Positions 21,339-34,773 of a stretch of DNA of 64,000 bases are shown here, piece by piece. The DNA comes from Phallus indusiatus (Eukaryota; Basidiomycota; Agaricomycetes; Phallales; Phallaceae). The translations under genes were made by a program, and so were the position numbers. The stretch covers positions 434,001 through 498,000 of the forward strand of contig JAQFWX010000024.1 of the NCBI GenBank assembly GCA_027605045.1. Direction: 5' to 3'. Position 1 is the stretch's first letter; every line of letters starts with the position of its first letter. A model generated the notes under the pieces. That model was given only the letters and a program-made list of their open reading frames with translations, had not been told where the DNA came from and ran no database searches.

Positions 21339-22968
21339 CACAGTGTAGATTTTCACAACATCATGTGATATATATAGCACTATAAGAGCTATACCAAAGC
21401 ATCTGAGTCAGTTTTTCGGATATTGAAGTTGTGTCAACGGTACACAATAGGTCAAGAGATTATAGCCTGCCACGATAACTCTACGGCTTCATTTTTGACA
21501 CGACTATGAACCAACAATCCCATCGTCATAGTCCAGACCTCTTCTGATGCGATATCTGAGGCCTACCGGTATACGAACACCTTTTCAATCGTCCGATAGC
21601 CGCATTGAAACGCAACTTGAACCAAAGAGCGTAACTTCTAAACGGACCCATTTCTGTTGGTGCTTTGAAAATGAGCTTGTTACGATAAGAACTGCGTGCG
21701 ACAATCACGAAAGAGGAGATTTCATTTCATACTGTAACTAACGTCAACGAGAGCAACGTATCACTCCTTCGTTAATTCTTCAGCCATATGCGTATTCCAG
21801 GGCTTACCGGTCTACACCATTCTCAGGTCCTTTTTTCAGGTCTCAGTTAACTGTGGCAAGGTTTTCAAGGTTTACACAAACGTAAATCATTGCTTTTCAG
21901 GAAACAATCGGAGAACGCATGGTCGGAGTCTATGAAAGCTGTTTAGTTCGTCGTGACATGAAAATTTTAGGTGTGACGGAGCAACGAGTTTTTCTTCCTA
22001 CCACTACAGCCAACCTGTTCTCTCTCTGAACTAAAGCCAAACAAAATGCTACAATGAGCGCAATAGGCATCCAAAAATTCTCTAAAGTTTGCATTAATGG
22101 TAGGTCTCCTCGAATTTTTGGTTTTTGGAAAGACGCGTCATCCACAAGTCATCCAATTGCCCACAGCAGATCATCTACCCTACGAAAATCGGTTTTTTTT
22201 CGCTGTTCTCACCTGGGAAAATAGAGCTGGTTCCAGTTTCGACGCTTGTCTGCGATGAAAACCTTCCCCTGCTGTATAGCTGTTGTTTCCGCGCGAAAAT
22301 CATTAGTATCCCGCCCGCAAGCGAAAACCAATGGTGATCCCGATTCCTGACGGAGTTAAAATTGAGATCAGTTGCGCTGTTTCTTTTGGCATGCGCAGTA
22401 AGTGTTTTGTTTCGTGTAGTATGTTATCGAGTTACTGACGATTGTGTCTTTCTTTCAAAAACCAAGAACACGGGTTCCATCGTTAGCTTACCTCTCCCTC
22501 GCTTAGTGAACGCATATCAGCCGTTTCGTCCAACTATAATCCCCTAATCTCATGTTATAACTCAAGTTACTTTATTCCGTTCCCTGGGACATCTTCAAGC
22601 GCTCTTGGTCTTCGTTTCAGATTGCTCTTTTTTCAAAGGTCGTACTCGTGTGTTTTATCTCTGCACCTGACGGGAATGAATTCGCCTCGCCACAACTTCC
22701 GCACACATCTCGTGCTTACATTATTGCGTTGAAATGAGCGGACTGGAAGTAATGTTTATCACTTGAATCACATTTCTCGAGCTCGGGTATTGTATATTAC
22801 AACCATTGGTTATACAGAATTATTTTACTATGCTGTCGGGTTTGGGTTCGTTTCACTAAGCGGGATCGGACTAGTAGTCGACTGATTACTGGTTTTACGG
22901 GGTATTCTTAACCAAATGGACTCGGATGTCTTTTTCATCCAATTGCCTATGGAGTTAAAGAATTTACG
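21339..22968. other. 3' flank of DUF6535 copy A, duplicated block
   Basis: From about 21970 this sequence aligns with 28130-29083 downstream of copy B. On the minus strand both blocks keep a short hydrophobic open stretch followed by a GTGAG donor (TTTCCCAG/GTGAG in A near 22218, CCCCGG/GTGAG in B near 28335), so a small spliced gene or a non-coding RNA may be hidden here. Protein similarity between the two copies is too weak to call a gene. Confidence 0.4.
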
Positions 22969-25900
22969 CTATATAATTGTCTTTAGTATGGGGTCTCCCA
23001 ATGATGATGAACTCTGAAAACGACATACCTCATTCGGAGCAGGCACCTGAGCACGCTCTTCGTTGTTGTGGTCACTGGGTGCATTCTCAGACGCAGATTG
23101 ATCGGCAGTGGACTCGGGTTGACCTATAAGTTGTCCAAACTCGCGCGCAGACGCCGCTAATGCAGAACGAACATCTTGTTTGTATTCTTCACGCAACCGA
23201 CATTTATATGGTAAGTTTGCCAAGTCGTCCGATGATCGCACTAGTTCATTCATAGCGGCAAATAGCTTGTCCAACTTCTCCCTGTCAATCTTCGTTTCCA
23301 CAAGGAGGAAATACCTTTTTGTGTCCCATTTGCAATACACGAGGAGTTTCCATAGTTGTAAAAGCGCCGAGGGGTCATAAAGAATGGCATACAAGGTATT
23401 ATCCTTCGGGCCCACGGATTTGAGGAGGTCCATTAAGATTCGATATAGGGACTTGTCCTTATTAATATCTCGATAATTCGTCAGGTTTCGAAGACATGTC
23501 GAAAAGTGGAATAGTGGATCTGAATCGTTCAAGAGGAACGTGGATAGGTGGTGGCGGTTCTGTGGTACGAGCAGCAGCACGAGCAGGGGAGGTGTCTCAT
23601 GTGAGAAATCTGAGTCGGGATCGGACTCGGAACGCGAGTACCATTGATATATGAGAGAGAGGTCGTGGCTGTCCGCAAAAGACAAGCTCTTCTCCAGATG
23701 AGTGATTGAGAGATTCATGCTATTCATTGCCGAAAATCTGGCGAAATCTGTCATAGACTCGCACCAGAACGAGTCCACGCAGCAAATCTCCCTGAAGAAA
23801 CGGAGGGCAGCCTCTGATGCATCTGAAATGCGAAGGCGACCAGTGGATATAAGACGCCGGTGATCAGGGAAGGCGATAAACACCCCTGTCAAGGTCCCCT
23901 GTCTCTGTTCTTCGTCGGTGATGATCGGATCATCGGAGGTGAGGTTACGATAGATGGCGATAAGGAGGAGATAGCATGTTTCATAAGTTTTGGCTTCCGA
24001 TGAATAGTCAGGTGTACCAAGTTCAAAGTAGCGAAACAGGTATTCAAACTTCCACCATACCAGTTCTTTACTGCCAAAGTGTACTAACCCCGCGTTACGG
24101 ATAAGATTACGGGTGGGATCGAATGATTCCCGAACAAATAGGGTTCTATCGGTAAGGATATGCACAGCCACTAAAGCATCTGTTGTCCCGTTTAAAAGAG
24201 AACTCCAAATTATCAATGGAAGACTGAAATTGCAGCATAGAGAATTCGGTGCTCCTGTTCACGAGCAAAGGTTTGGTTTTCTGCACAGTGGAGATAGATT
24301 TGATACTCTCCTTCCTCCAACTGACTTTCTACCACATCGGAAATATTGGAAATAGACCGGAGTAGTTCCTGGTAATCATACTTCATATCCGGGAAATTCA
24401 AACACAGGCCATGACGTATATCCACTAAATTTGTTTCACCGATCTCCAAAGTACGACAGAGTTCACGCCGAATATTCTGTTCGAACTGTTTTTTGATAAT
24501 TGGATGCACAGCTGCGCACCGTGCAATAATTCGTTGAACACTTCGGTTTTGGGAAGTCGCATAGAGCCACTTGAGCGCCTCGAAGTCAAGGAACGTGGCG
24601 TTCTCGATAGCTTTTTTGATATTCTCTTCTCTCCACTTTGTGAATTCCGGGAGCTTGTCAGAAAATATAGTGAATCGGAGTTTTTGAAAGCCACGGCGCA
24701 CTGCACCAGCTAACATGGAACTGAACATGAATCCATGTTCCACGACACATTGGCCATAGCGAACGAGATGCACAACGGTATGCCGAGTTTTATAGTGTAT
24801 TTTTCCCCAGATAGCTTGAAATCCTTTATTTATGATTTCTGTGATCTTTTGGAACATTTGTCGTAGAATAAAGAAGAGGATCCCGATGTAAATTGTCAAC
24901 GAGGTTGTATACGGGCATTCCGGGTACCAGATAGGCAGCAACACCGAAACGAAATATAAAGTGAAAGTAATGCCCGCTATAACGACAATCGTCCAGGCCA
25001 CATGAACTTCCAATGGAAACAATAATATAATAATGCCAGTGAGGAACAAGCCGACGGCAACATGAAGGAGGATAGGGAGAAGTTCAACGATGGCTGCAAG
25101 CTTCCACGACTCAAAGCCGTTGAATCGCAACTGCCTGGCTCGAACTTTTTGGTTCGCTGTCCCAGAGATGGAAGACAGATAATAATAGAGCCACTGCTTT
25201 GTGAGAACGGCAAATAACGCCGTAGATAATGTGATCGCCAAGCTCGTAAACCATAGACCGTTCACCAACAATGTGTTTGTTGATGCTGTGAATGGCGATG
25301 CTTCGGATAGTAAGGACGCCGAAACTTGAGTATTATCCTTCTGTAGACTTTGTGAGGCCTGGGAGATGAATGTTGTTATAACGCCAGAAAAGAGACCAGC
25401 CTGAGATATGTTAACATAAGCCTTAATACTATGTGTATGAATAAATGTTTTGCCTACAAAAACCAGAAATACATCCACTGTCTCTTTCCATCCCTCTACT
25501 CTCTCACGATCAAACGCTTCGGCTTCATCGAGGTATGTCAACCAAACGCGAGAATTATCGGAAACCTCCTCTCCAAATCGATCTCGTGGATACTTTTGCT
25601 CGTAGTCATATCTATCATTCGCTAAAATGCATCACGTTGAATCACACAAATCAACAAGGAATTTCAATTAATATGCTCACAGCCAGTTTCCGGAGAAAAA
25701 CCTTTAGCTAGTCCGAAAAACCTTTTACGCCCGGCATTGTTTTGTTGCGCTACAGGATGAGAAGGACCGGAAACTGCTTTGTTAGGCGCAGCCTCTAAAG
25801 CGTACCTCGTTCAACAATTTCCACATACCGTTTCATGAAACAGAGACTTACCAAGGAAATCGCGGAAAAGGCTCACTAAATCCTCTATTCTTTCATCGGA

Positions 25901-27600
25901 CTGTTTTTCCGTTGTTGGCACGGCGGCAGGTCGATCGTTGTCTTTGTTCAAAGGAATCAATGCCACGTTTATGGACGGAAACTTGAGTCGAAGTTTCACC
26001 TTGGTCATCAGACCACAACTGGGCTATTCCAAAACTATTTTCATCTTCGTTAGATGATATGTGTTCTTCTAAGCTGAGTATTTCCGACATGGAGTGTCTG
26101 TGGTAATTGCGTGCAATATGAAATGGTGTGTAGAGAGATAGGGGAGGTTCGGTGAAGTGCGCCCAAGTTTATAATGCAAAACGCTGGTCGCCCACTGCGC
26201 CTCGTTTTTGCCTAGTGCATATCAGGAACCCAACTGAATTGTGTGTGAAGGCAGTGACTTCTATTGAACACAGCAGAATGACAATAAAAAACCAATAAGA
26301 TTTTAGGAGCTCTACTGTCATACACATGACGCTTGGCTAATACATCGCCAATTCCGTGCCTGAAAGGTCTGCCATGGTACAAGAAGCTTGGCCTTGCCTC
26401 TTCACCTCTCAGGATCATAGGATAGCGGTGCGTGGGACGCCCGCAAACCGTCGCAGTTACTAAAATCGAGCTGTATCACATAGTCACTTAGATAAGGTTG
26501 AGTCATTGTTGTGGTGAGTGTCTCACTTATAAAATTTCGATACCGCTTGAACGGATATGACGTGAATCTAGTGATATATCGAGTCCTCTGCAGTTCTTAC
26601 ATTTCTTTTGCTATTACACTACATCGAAAAAAGTTCATAAAGCCATCTAAAGATTCAAGTCAGCCAATCATATCATAGGAAACTTGACTGATGCCACATT
26701 CTGATTACCTGAAACGAGTGATGATACAGAGATTCTCAATGATCGTCCCCATAGATTCTGAAGCATTAATGACTGATTTGGACCTTGCAATGATTTTCTT
26801 CGACAACTATGAAGTCTGAGCTCAAATATATTGATCTTCACCTGGCATAACAAGATCGACTAGAAGAAGAAATTTAGATCACTAGCCACCATTTTGTATC
26901 CACGTCATACCTAATATGAGGGTCCTGTTTAATCTGCCTTGCCCTCTTTTATACGGACCGCATTTTCAGCACGCATTCGGAGCCAAATTGATTTTAATCT
27001 TGCTGACCGGCGCCCTAGCCACCTTGCAAGAATTGGGGATAGAGAAGTTCAACAGCCTTTTACATCGGGTGTATCACGTCCTTCGGTATCTATGTGGGCA
27101 TTGCTCGTTCCTTGTTTGGAAGCGGCTAAGATTGCCCAGGTCTTCGATGCAGATGATTTTGATGCAGGCAGTGGCTGTATAATTGATGGAGCTGGTTTAA
27201 AAGCCGCGGAAGCAGCAGAAAAGGGCGTAGGAGGTACAGGCGTAGAGGTAGAAGGCTGGCTTAGCATTGGAGTACGCAAAAGTTGCACGCGTGCAGCGGT
27301 GACAGATACAGCAACAGGGATTAGCAAAGGAGTAGTTCCCTGTGAAATATATGATGAGACGGGTTTTGAACTTCTATCACTGGCGACACTTGAAGAGGCT
27401 CAACACGATAATGGGCTTCTGCTTTGAAACAACTACCTCGGCGGGTTCGAAGAGCTCTGGAATTGACTGTTGGGAGAGACAATTCGGTAAGATACTGTCG
27501 TAAGCTCTTCCAGCACGCAAATACGCAGAAAAAAAAATTGAAACTTGGCTTGCAGGAGGGAAACTAGTGATTTTGTATATCAATAACACGAGCTAACAAT
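21970..27600. repeat. Tandem duplication unit A (with DUF6535 copy A)
   Basis: This block corresponds, in order, to unit B at 28130-34200: 3' flank, DUF6535 gene, 5' flank, and a low-similarity upstream block (27180-27600 matching 33830-34180). The coding core is nearly identical over long runs (for example around 24000-24190 and 30110-30310), while the flanks have drifted with many indels. The boundaries are approximate. Confidence 0.8.
22969..26090 (-). pseudogene. DUF6535 membrane protein gene, copy A, decayed
   Basis: Exon borders match copy B: exon 1 from 26090 or 26008 to 25852, exon 2 25794-25681, exon 3 25621-25458, then exon 4 from 25400. It encodes the DUF6535 core with the same four hydrophobic segments. 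Damage relative to copy B: exon 1 changes frame between MSEILSLEEH and the conserved SDERIEDLVSLFRDFLG; about 27 codons are missing between the first two membrane segments; and net losses of 7 and 3 nt near 24195-24240 shift the frame, giving a stop at 24213 before the C-terminal 415 codons resume at 24216. Starting at ATG 26008 would avoid the first lesion, so a truncated membrane protein remains possible. Confidence 0.85.
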
Positions 27601-28129
27601 TCTGAACTAAGGTGTAAAATGAATAACATACTTGGGAGTCTATGGTCCGGAATGCCACGCATTACAGCCCACATGTATTGAATGCACATATTTGGCTCTG
27701 GGCTAAAGCTTTGTCTATATATAATGTGTATAAGGATATAACCTGTGTCCAAACGTGGATGCCGTGAAAGGAGCACAATCTGGCCATTCCGCGCGATTTT
27801 TCAACGGCAACGTTGTTCTAACAAGCGTTTGTATGAAGAGCACGATGGTGTATCAAATAAAAATTCATGGGCGATTAAAGAAACACATACACAACACACA
27901 CGTACCTTCTAAGTTGTGGCTGATTAGTCCCAGGAAGATGACGTATTCTGATTAAAAATTGGATTTACTTATCGTTAAGAATCGCGTGAGAGGGAAAATA
28001 AAGAGTGACGTGATAGTAGTCGCGGTTAGAAAAAACTTACGATTTGACCGATGTGTCTGAACTGTGTAAGGAGGAAAGCAACACTGGACGGTGGCATGTA
28101 ACGTTGATGTCACGCCGGAAATAGCCGGG
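26091..28129. other. Upstream flank of copy A, with decayed duplicated block
   Basis: The stretch 26600-27600 is the counterpart of 32870-34200. Alignable islands on the minus strand, such as LTTV...SSNPPR here and LTTVLSRTIFSATVNPNALR in the other copy, suggest an old coding or regulatory region disrupted by indels. The open frame at 26939-27427 (plus) is Ala/Gly-rich and not conserved in frame in the other copy, so it is not called a gene. Confidence 0.45.
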
Positions 28130-31100
28130 TTTATCACCGCTACAGTCGAGCTGTTTTGTCTTAGTTCTCTCTAGACTAAAGCCGAACAAATATGCCTTAA
28201 TCACCATCCGAAGCTTGTATAACGGTAGGTCTCCTCATTCTTCCTTGAAAAGACGCGTCATCCGATTGCCTAATAGGCAGACACGAACATCATCTATCCT
28301 CCAAGAATCGGTTCTTTTCCTGCCCTCACCCGGGGAAATGGAGGGATTGATCTTGGTTCGACGCTTGTTTGAGACGGAAACCTTCTTTTGCATAGCTTTC
28401 GTTTCCGCAAAGATAGCCATCAGCATCGCGCACACAAACGAAAACCAATGAAGGCCACGAAGGAGTTGAAAATCAGATTGGACGTGCTGTTTCTTTTTTC
28501 TTTTGGACTGCGAAGTGCGTGTTTTGTGCTGTTATTTTCTCAAGTTACTGACGACAGTGCCTTTATTTAATGACTAAGAACGCGTCTTCCGTCGTCAGCG
28601 TACCAGTCCTTCGTTTAATAAAAGCATGCCAGTCGTTTCATCCACTTATAATCTTCTAAATGTCGCATTCTAATTCAAAATTCTTTACTCCGTTTCTTGG
28701 GACATCTTCAAGAACTCTTGGTCTTCGTCTCATAATTCTCTTTTTTTCAATGGTCGTACTCGTGTATTTCACCTCTCTGCACCTGACGGGAATGAATTCG
28801 CCTTGCTACAATTTCCGCACAGAGCTAGTGCCTTCATGCGACTACTGCGTTGGGATGGGGTTGACTGGAAGTATTGGCCTGTAATGTTCGCCACTTGAAT
28901 CAGATTGAGTTCGGATATTGTATAATTAAAATCGTTGGTTATACAGAATTATTTCACTATGCTATCGAATTAAGGTCTATTTCACTAAACGCGATCAGAC
29001 TAGCAGTCGACTGATTATTAGTTTTGCGGGGTATTTTTAACCAAACGGACTCGCATGTCTTTTTCATCCAATTGCCTATGGAATTAAAGGATGAACGCTA
29101 TATAATTGTCTTGAGTAAAGGGAGTCCAGGATGATGAATTTTGAAAACAAAGTACCTTATCTGGATCAGGCATTTGAGCACGCTCTTCGTTGTTGTGGTC
29201 ATTGTTTAACGGCGCATTCTCAGACGCAGATTGATCGGCAGTGGCCTCGGGTTGACCGATAAGTTGTCCAAACTCACGCGCAGATGGCGCTAATGCAGAA
29301 CGAACATATTCTCTGTATTTCTTATCCCGCCGGCATCTATATGGTAAGTTTGCCAAGTTGTACGAATCGTCCCGTGATCGCATTAATTGATTCATAGCGA
29401 CAAATAGCTGGTCCAATTTCTCCCTGTTAATCTTCGATTTCACGAGCAGAAAATACCTTTTTGTTTCCCATTGGCAGTACACGAAGAGTTTCCATAGTTG
29501 TAAAAGCACAGAGGGGTCGTAAAGAACGGCATACAGGACATTATTCTTCGGGCCCATGGATTTGAGGAGGTCCATTAAGATTCGATATAGGGACTTGTCC
29601 CCATCAAGGAACTTATAATTCGCAAGGTTGTGAAGACATTTCGAGAAGTGGGATATTGGATCTGGATCATTCAAGAGCATCGTGGATAGATGGTGTCGGT
29701 TCTGTGGTACGAGCAACAGCACGAGCAGGGGAGGTGTCCTAGATGAGAGCTTTGAGTTGAGGTCTCGTGAATACCATTGATATATGAGAGAGAGGTCGTG
29801 GCTGTCCGTCAAAGGCAAGCTCTTCTCCAGATCAGTGATCGAGAGATTCATCCTATGCAAAGATTGAGCTGCACAACATCTGGCTCTATCTGTCATAGAC
29901 TCGCACCAGAACGAGTCCACGCAGAAAATCTCTGTGAAGAAACGGGGGGCGTCCTCCAGTGTGCAAAGGCGACCAGTGGATATAAGACGGTGTTGCTTAA
30001 AGGTGCTAAGCACCCTTGTTAAAGACTCCTGTCTTTGTTTTTTGTCGGTGATGATCGGATCATCCGAGGTGAGGTTACGATAGATGGCGACAAGGAGGAG
30101 ATAGCATGTTTCATAAGTTTTGGCTTCCGATGAATAGTCAGGTGTACCAAGTTCAAAGTAACGAAACAGGTATTCAAACTTCCACCATACCAGTTCTTTA
30201 CTGCCAAAGCGTACTAACCCAGCGTTACGGATAAGATTACGGGTGGGATCGAATGATTCCCGAACAAATAGGGTTCTATCGGTAAGGATATGCACAGCCA
30301 CTAAAGCATCAGTCGACGTGTCCTCCAAGAAACGACACCACATGGCCAGTGGAAGACTGAAATTACCGTTGATAGCATAATGGAGAGGTTCAAGATACAT
30401 CATGGCATCTGCGATGAAAAGATAGTCTTCATATTCTGCTTTCTCCAGCTGACTTTCTGCCACATCAGGAATAGACCGGAGTAGTTCCCAGTCATCACCC
30501 TGGTGAGGGTTACCGGAATCCAAACACAGGCCATGACGTATATCCGCTCCATTTATTTCACTGATCTCCAAAGTACGCCGAAGCTTCCGGCAAGTGTACC
30601 AACCAAACTGGTTCTTAATAATTGGATGCACAGCTGCGCACCGTGCAATGATTCGATGAACACTTTGGTTTTGGGAAGTCGCATAGAGCCACTTGACCGC
30701 CTCGTAGTCAAGGAATGTGGTGTTCTTGACAGCTTTTTTAATATTCTCTTCTCTCCAATTTGTAAATCCCGGGAGCTCGTCAGAAAATATAGCGGATCGG
30801 AGACTTTTAAAACGACGGAGCACCGCATCAGCTAACATGGAACTGAACATAAATCCATGTCCGACGAAGCCTTGGCCATAGCGAACGAGATGCACAACGG
30901 TATACCGAGCTTTAAAATGTATTTTTCCCCAGATAGCTTGGAATTCCTTATTCATGATTCCGGCGATCTTTTGAAACATTTGTTGTAGAATAAAAAAGAG
31001 GATCCCGATGTAAATCGTCAACGAGGTTGTGTACGGGCATTCCGGATACCAGATAGGGAGCGACACAGAAACGAAATATAAAGTAAAAGTAATTCCCGCA

Positions 31101-34100
31101 ATAACGACAATCGTCCAGGCCACATGAACTTCCAATGGAAACAATAATATTATAATTCCAGTGAGGAACATACCGACGGCGAGATGAAGGAGGATAGGGA
31201 GGAGGTCGACAATAGCTGCAACCTTCCACGACTCGAAGCCCTTGAATCGCAACTGCCTGGCTCGAACTTTTTCGTTCGCCGTTCCAGAGATGGAAGATAG
31301 GTATGAATATAGCCATTGTTTCGCGAGAACAGCAAACAGCGCCGCGGATAATGTGATTGCAAGACTGGTGAACCATAGACCGTTCACCAAAACCGCATTC
31401 GTGTTTGGTGTGAAGGGCGAGCTAGGATTCATCGTTGAATTCAAAGCAATATTTGTCGGGATTCCACTAGATTGTGCTTGTAGAATTTGGGCTATTGCGA
31501 ACAACAAGGACGCAGAAACTTGGGTGTTATCTTGCTGCAGATTTTGTGAGGCCTGGGAGATGAATGTTGTTATAACGCCAGAAAAAAGACCAGCCTGATA
31601 TATATTAAAATAAGCTTTGATGCTATGATTACGAGTAAATATCTGCTTACAAAAACCAGAAGTACATCCACTGTCTCTTTCCACCCTTCTGCTCTCTCAC
31701 GATCAAATGATTCTGCTTCGTCGAGGTATGTCAACCAAACGCGAGAATTGTCGGAAACCTCCTCTCCAAATCGATCTCGTGGATACTTTTGCTCATAATC
31801 ATATCTATTATTCGCTATAATGCATCACGTTGAATCGCACAAATTGACGCGGGATTTCAATTAATATGCTCACTGCCAGTTTCTTGAGAAAAACCCTTAG
31901 CCAGTCCAAAAAATCTTTTACGCCCTGCCTTGTTTTGTTTCTTTATATTAGAAGAACCGGAACCTGCTTTGTTAGGCGCGGCCTCTAAAATGTACCTAGG
32001 TGAGCAATTCCCATATGCCGTTTCATAAAACAGACTTACCAAGGAAATCACGGAAAAGGCTCACCAAATCCTCTATTCTTTCATCGGACTGTTGGCCTGC
32101 CGCTGGCATGGCAGCAGGTTGGTCATTTGAAGGAATCGGGGTCACGTTTATAGATGGAGACTTGGGACGTTTCTGAGCCGTTCCAGAGGTTTCGCCACCT
32201 TCGTTAATAACCTCGACGTGTGCTGTTAAGCCAAGTGTTTCCGACATGGTGTGTTCTTGGTGATTGTGTGCGATATGAGATTGTGTGAAGAGGTAAGGGA
32301 GGTTCCGTGGGTGCGGCTAAGTTGTTCAAAACATAAATAGGTTGTCAACTCAGTTTTACCTGGTGCATATCAAGTATCAATCATAAAATTTCGTGAGGGC
32401 CAGTGATGGCCGCGGGACCATAACAGGGAAGTCCATTGCAAACCAATAGGGCTTTCTGAACCTTATTGGACCTATCAGCAGATTAAATGACCATTGGACC
32501 ACATTGCCAATATTCTGCCTGAAATCTTCATGATGCAGTAAAAAAAAAAAAATTCTTCTCTTCTTTTAGATTTTCAGCTTCTTTGGCACTGTCACATTAT
32601 CGCATGTGAGCCGCCACAGACCACCACAGGGAATTGAAAAAAATTATTTAACGACCTGGTACGTGCGAAGATGTAAACGTTATAATTTGGATTGGATCGT
32701 ACGGCCACTTACGAAGTACCACAGCCATGCTCTATATTATTTATATCTCATTGTTCGCACACATATTTCACTCATGAAGTTCTAATACCACTTGAACGAA
32801 CATCCGGTAATGTATTATTAGCTCCTTTGTTATTCTTACACTACAGCTTGGTTTCTATGACACCATCACTAAAATATAGTTGATTTTGAATCAAATCAGC
32901 CAGTCGTATAGGAAAATTGAGCGAAACGCACATTCCAGCCACCTCACATCGGGTCGTGACACCGTAGTTGTCAATAACTCCTCATAATATGCAAGCATAT
33001 TATATTGTTAATGACAAGAGTTGCTGAATCGGACCTTTGGACAGCTTTCATGCTCGTGATTTACGACGAAAAAATACTCCTTTCTTTGATAATGATAAAG
33101 TATGGCGCTCAAATCTAGTTAGTGAGCGGTATCGTTGTACTGCGTTGGTTTTGTAGTCGAGTTGTGGTCGAGGCACGATGAAACCCAACGTTCCACCAAA
33201 TGCCAAGTTTGCTTCGTTGACAATCATTCAACGTTCAACAGCCCAATCGGGCTCAGACTCTGAAACGGTTCTAAATAGGCAAAAAAAAGCGAAACAAGAT
33301 ATGTTGTACACCATGTTGATGATATCTTCAGAAACGAAGATACGCAACAGTCGGTCTGATGTCCTTAGTACACCGAAAGCCCTATGACGCAAAACGAAGG
33401 CAAAGTGAAGGATGACATAGTGAGGCCGACTAGAAGGACCTGGAGAAAGAATTCGCTTCAAAACTGTCAGATCACTAGCCATCTTATTGCGTTGATTCAG
33501 CTCACATCATGCCAGCCGGGATGGGCTTTGGCCCTTAATTCACTAGCAAAAAAAATCTGGATCTGCGTAACGCCAATGTTCGTTAAACACTCGTCTCTGC
33601 ATAGGGCCGATGCACGTTTGCATTGCGTAATAAATTGAATTTCGTCTGTAGAATATTGACAGCTCAGTTAGATTTCTTGAAGTCAAAATGAAATTGCTTG
33701 ACGTGGAGATGAGGTAGTCATGCAACCCTCAATATGACTACGAAAGCTGCGCAGTATTGCGAAGTGCAGCATTCATGCACAATATATCAGCATTGCCGTC
33801 CATAACTGATGGAACTGGTTTAATAGTCGTGACGGCAGCAGCAGTAAAGGGTGCACGAGGTACAGCGTAGACGTAAAAGGCTGGCTTAGTGTTGGTACTC
33901 AAAAGGTTTGGGAGGAGCGACAGATGAAAGAACAGGGATTGGCAAAGACAGGTTTGTCGATGCAATCTGTGGCGAGACGTCTTCAAACTTCCATGACTGG
34001 CGACGCTTGGAGAGGCTGGACGGGGTCCCACCGCGGAATAGGCGAAATCACAGGAGCAATCGTTGACGATGATGGGCTTCTGTTCCTCCCAAAAAAACTA

Positions 34101-34200
34101 CCCCTGCGGGTTCGAAGGGCGTTGGGATTGACTGTTGCGCTGAAGATGGTTCGGCTCAATACTGTCGTAAGGGCTTCCAGATACATGCTTTTTTGACACT
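28130..34200. repeat. Tandem duplication unit B (with DUF6535 copy B)
   Basis: Second unit of the tandem duplication described at 21970-27600, same orientation, offset about 6.1 kb. The gene here is intact, so unit B is the better-preserved copy. Confidence 0.8.
29084..32247 (-). CDS. DUF6535 multi-pass membrane protein, copy B
   Basis: Four exons (32247-32040, 31984-31874, 31814-31651 and 31594-29084) give about 997 residues. Order: a variable polar N-terminus, the conserved SDERIEDLVSLFRDFLG, the linker AGRKRFFGLAKGFS, then NNRYDYEQKYPRDRFGEE and WKETVDVLLVFAGLFSGVIT, which starts the DUF6535 domain. Four hydrophobic segments follow (roughly residues 152-176, 229-253, 290-316 and 320-345), then a long, largely helical C-terminal region of about 600 residues with no motif I recognise. 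DUF6535 is a basidiomycete-expanded family of unknown function, probably in a cellular membrane with the C-terminus on one face. No lesion is seen. The last codons after PDK may belong to a further exon, because GTACTT follows PDK. Confidence 0.88.
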
Positions 34201-34773
34201 GCTCAATGAAAGCATCGCTACGCCGTGCTACCCGTCGGCGTTGGCGAGTAAGTCTCCCCAGTCTGATCTCGTTGATGTGTGTATGGCTAATTCCCGTGAT
34301 TGAAAACGTCAACCGAGTTTTTTTTGCGAGTAATTAATAACGTACCATTTAATAGTGTCGCCTAAACATGCTCTTCGAAAGAGATGATTGAACTGTGACC
34401 CAAAGATACTAAACATCCGTAAGCATTTGGCGTATCGCTGTGATCCCAATACTTGCCTTGGAACATCAAAGGAAGGATGACGTCTGCAAAGGCAAGAGAG
34501 AATGTTTTCGTTAAGATAGCCTAATCTTTTTGTTTGAACAGAAGGAAATTACGGCGAAAAATGTAAGTCATACCATGTACATGTTCAGATAACGATGCCT
34601 CCAATGTTTTCCAACAAGTATTTTGGGCATTATTCGTCCAAATTTCGTTGCATCCACGTAGTCGATTTCACTGAGAATACCAAAATGGGAACTAAATATA
34701 CGCGAAATAATGAAAGAACAAGCAGACGACTTTGATATTTTGCTGCGTGGTCGAGGTAGCCGTTGACGGAACT
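32248..34773. other. Upstream flank of copy B and intergenic
   Basis: Contains the counterpart of the block upstream of copy A (32870-34200), a poly-A run near 32540, and Ala/Pro-rich frames on the minus strand (33738-34312) only patchily conserved in copy A. No gene is called. The 5' region of the F-box-like gene at 34774 lies at its right end. Confidence 0.45.

Noticed and set aside
26939..27427. 162-codon plus-strand open frame
   Set aside because: Its reading frame is not kept in the duplicated copy at 33.8-34.2 kb and no domain is recognisable.
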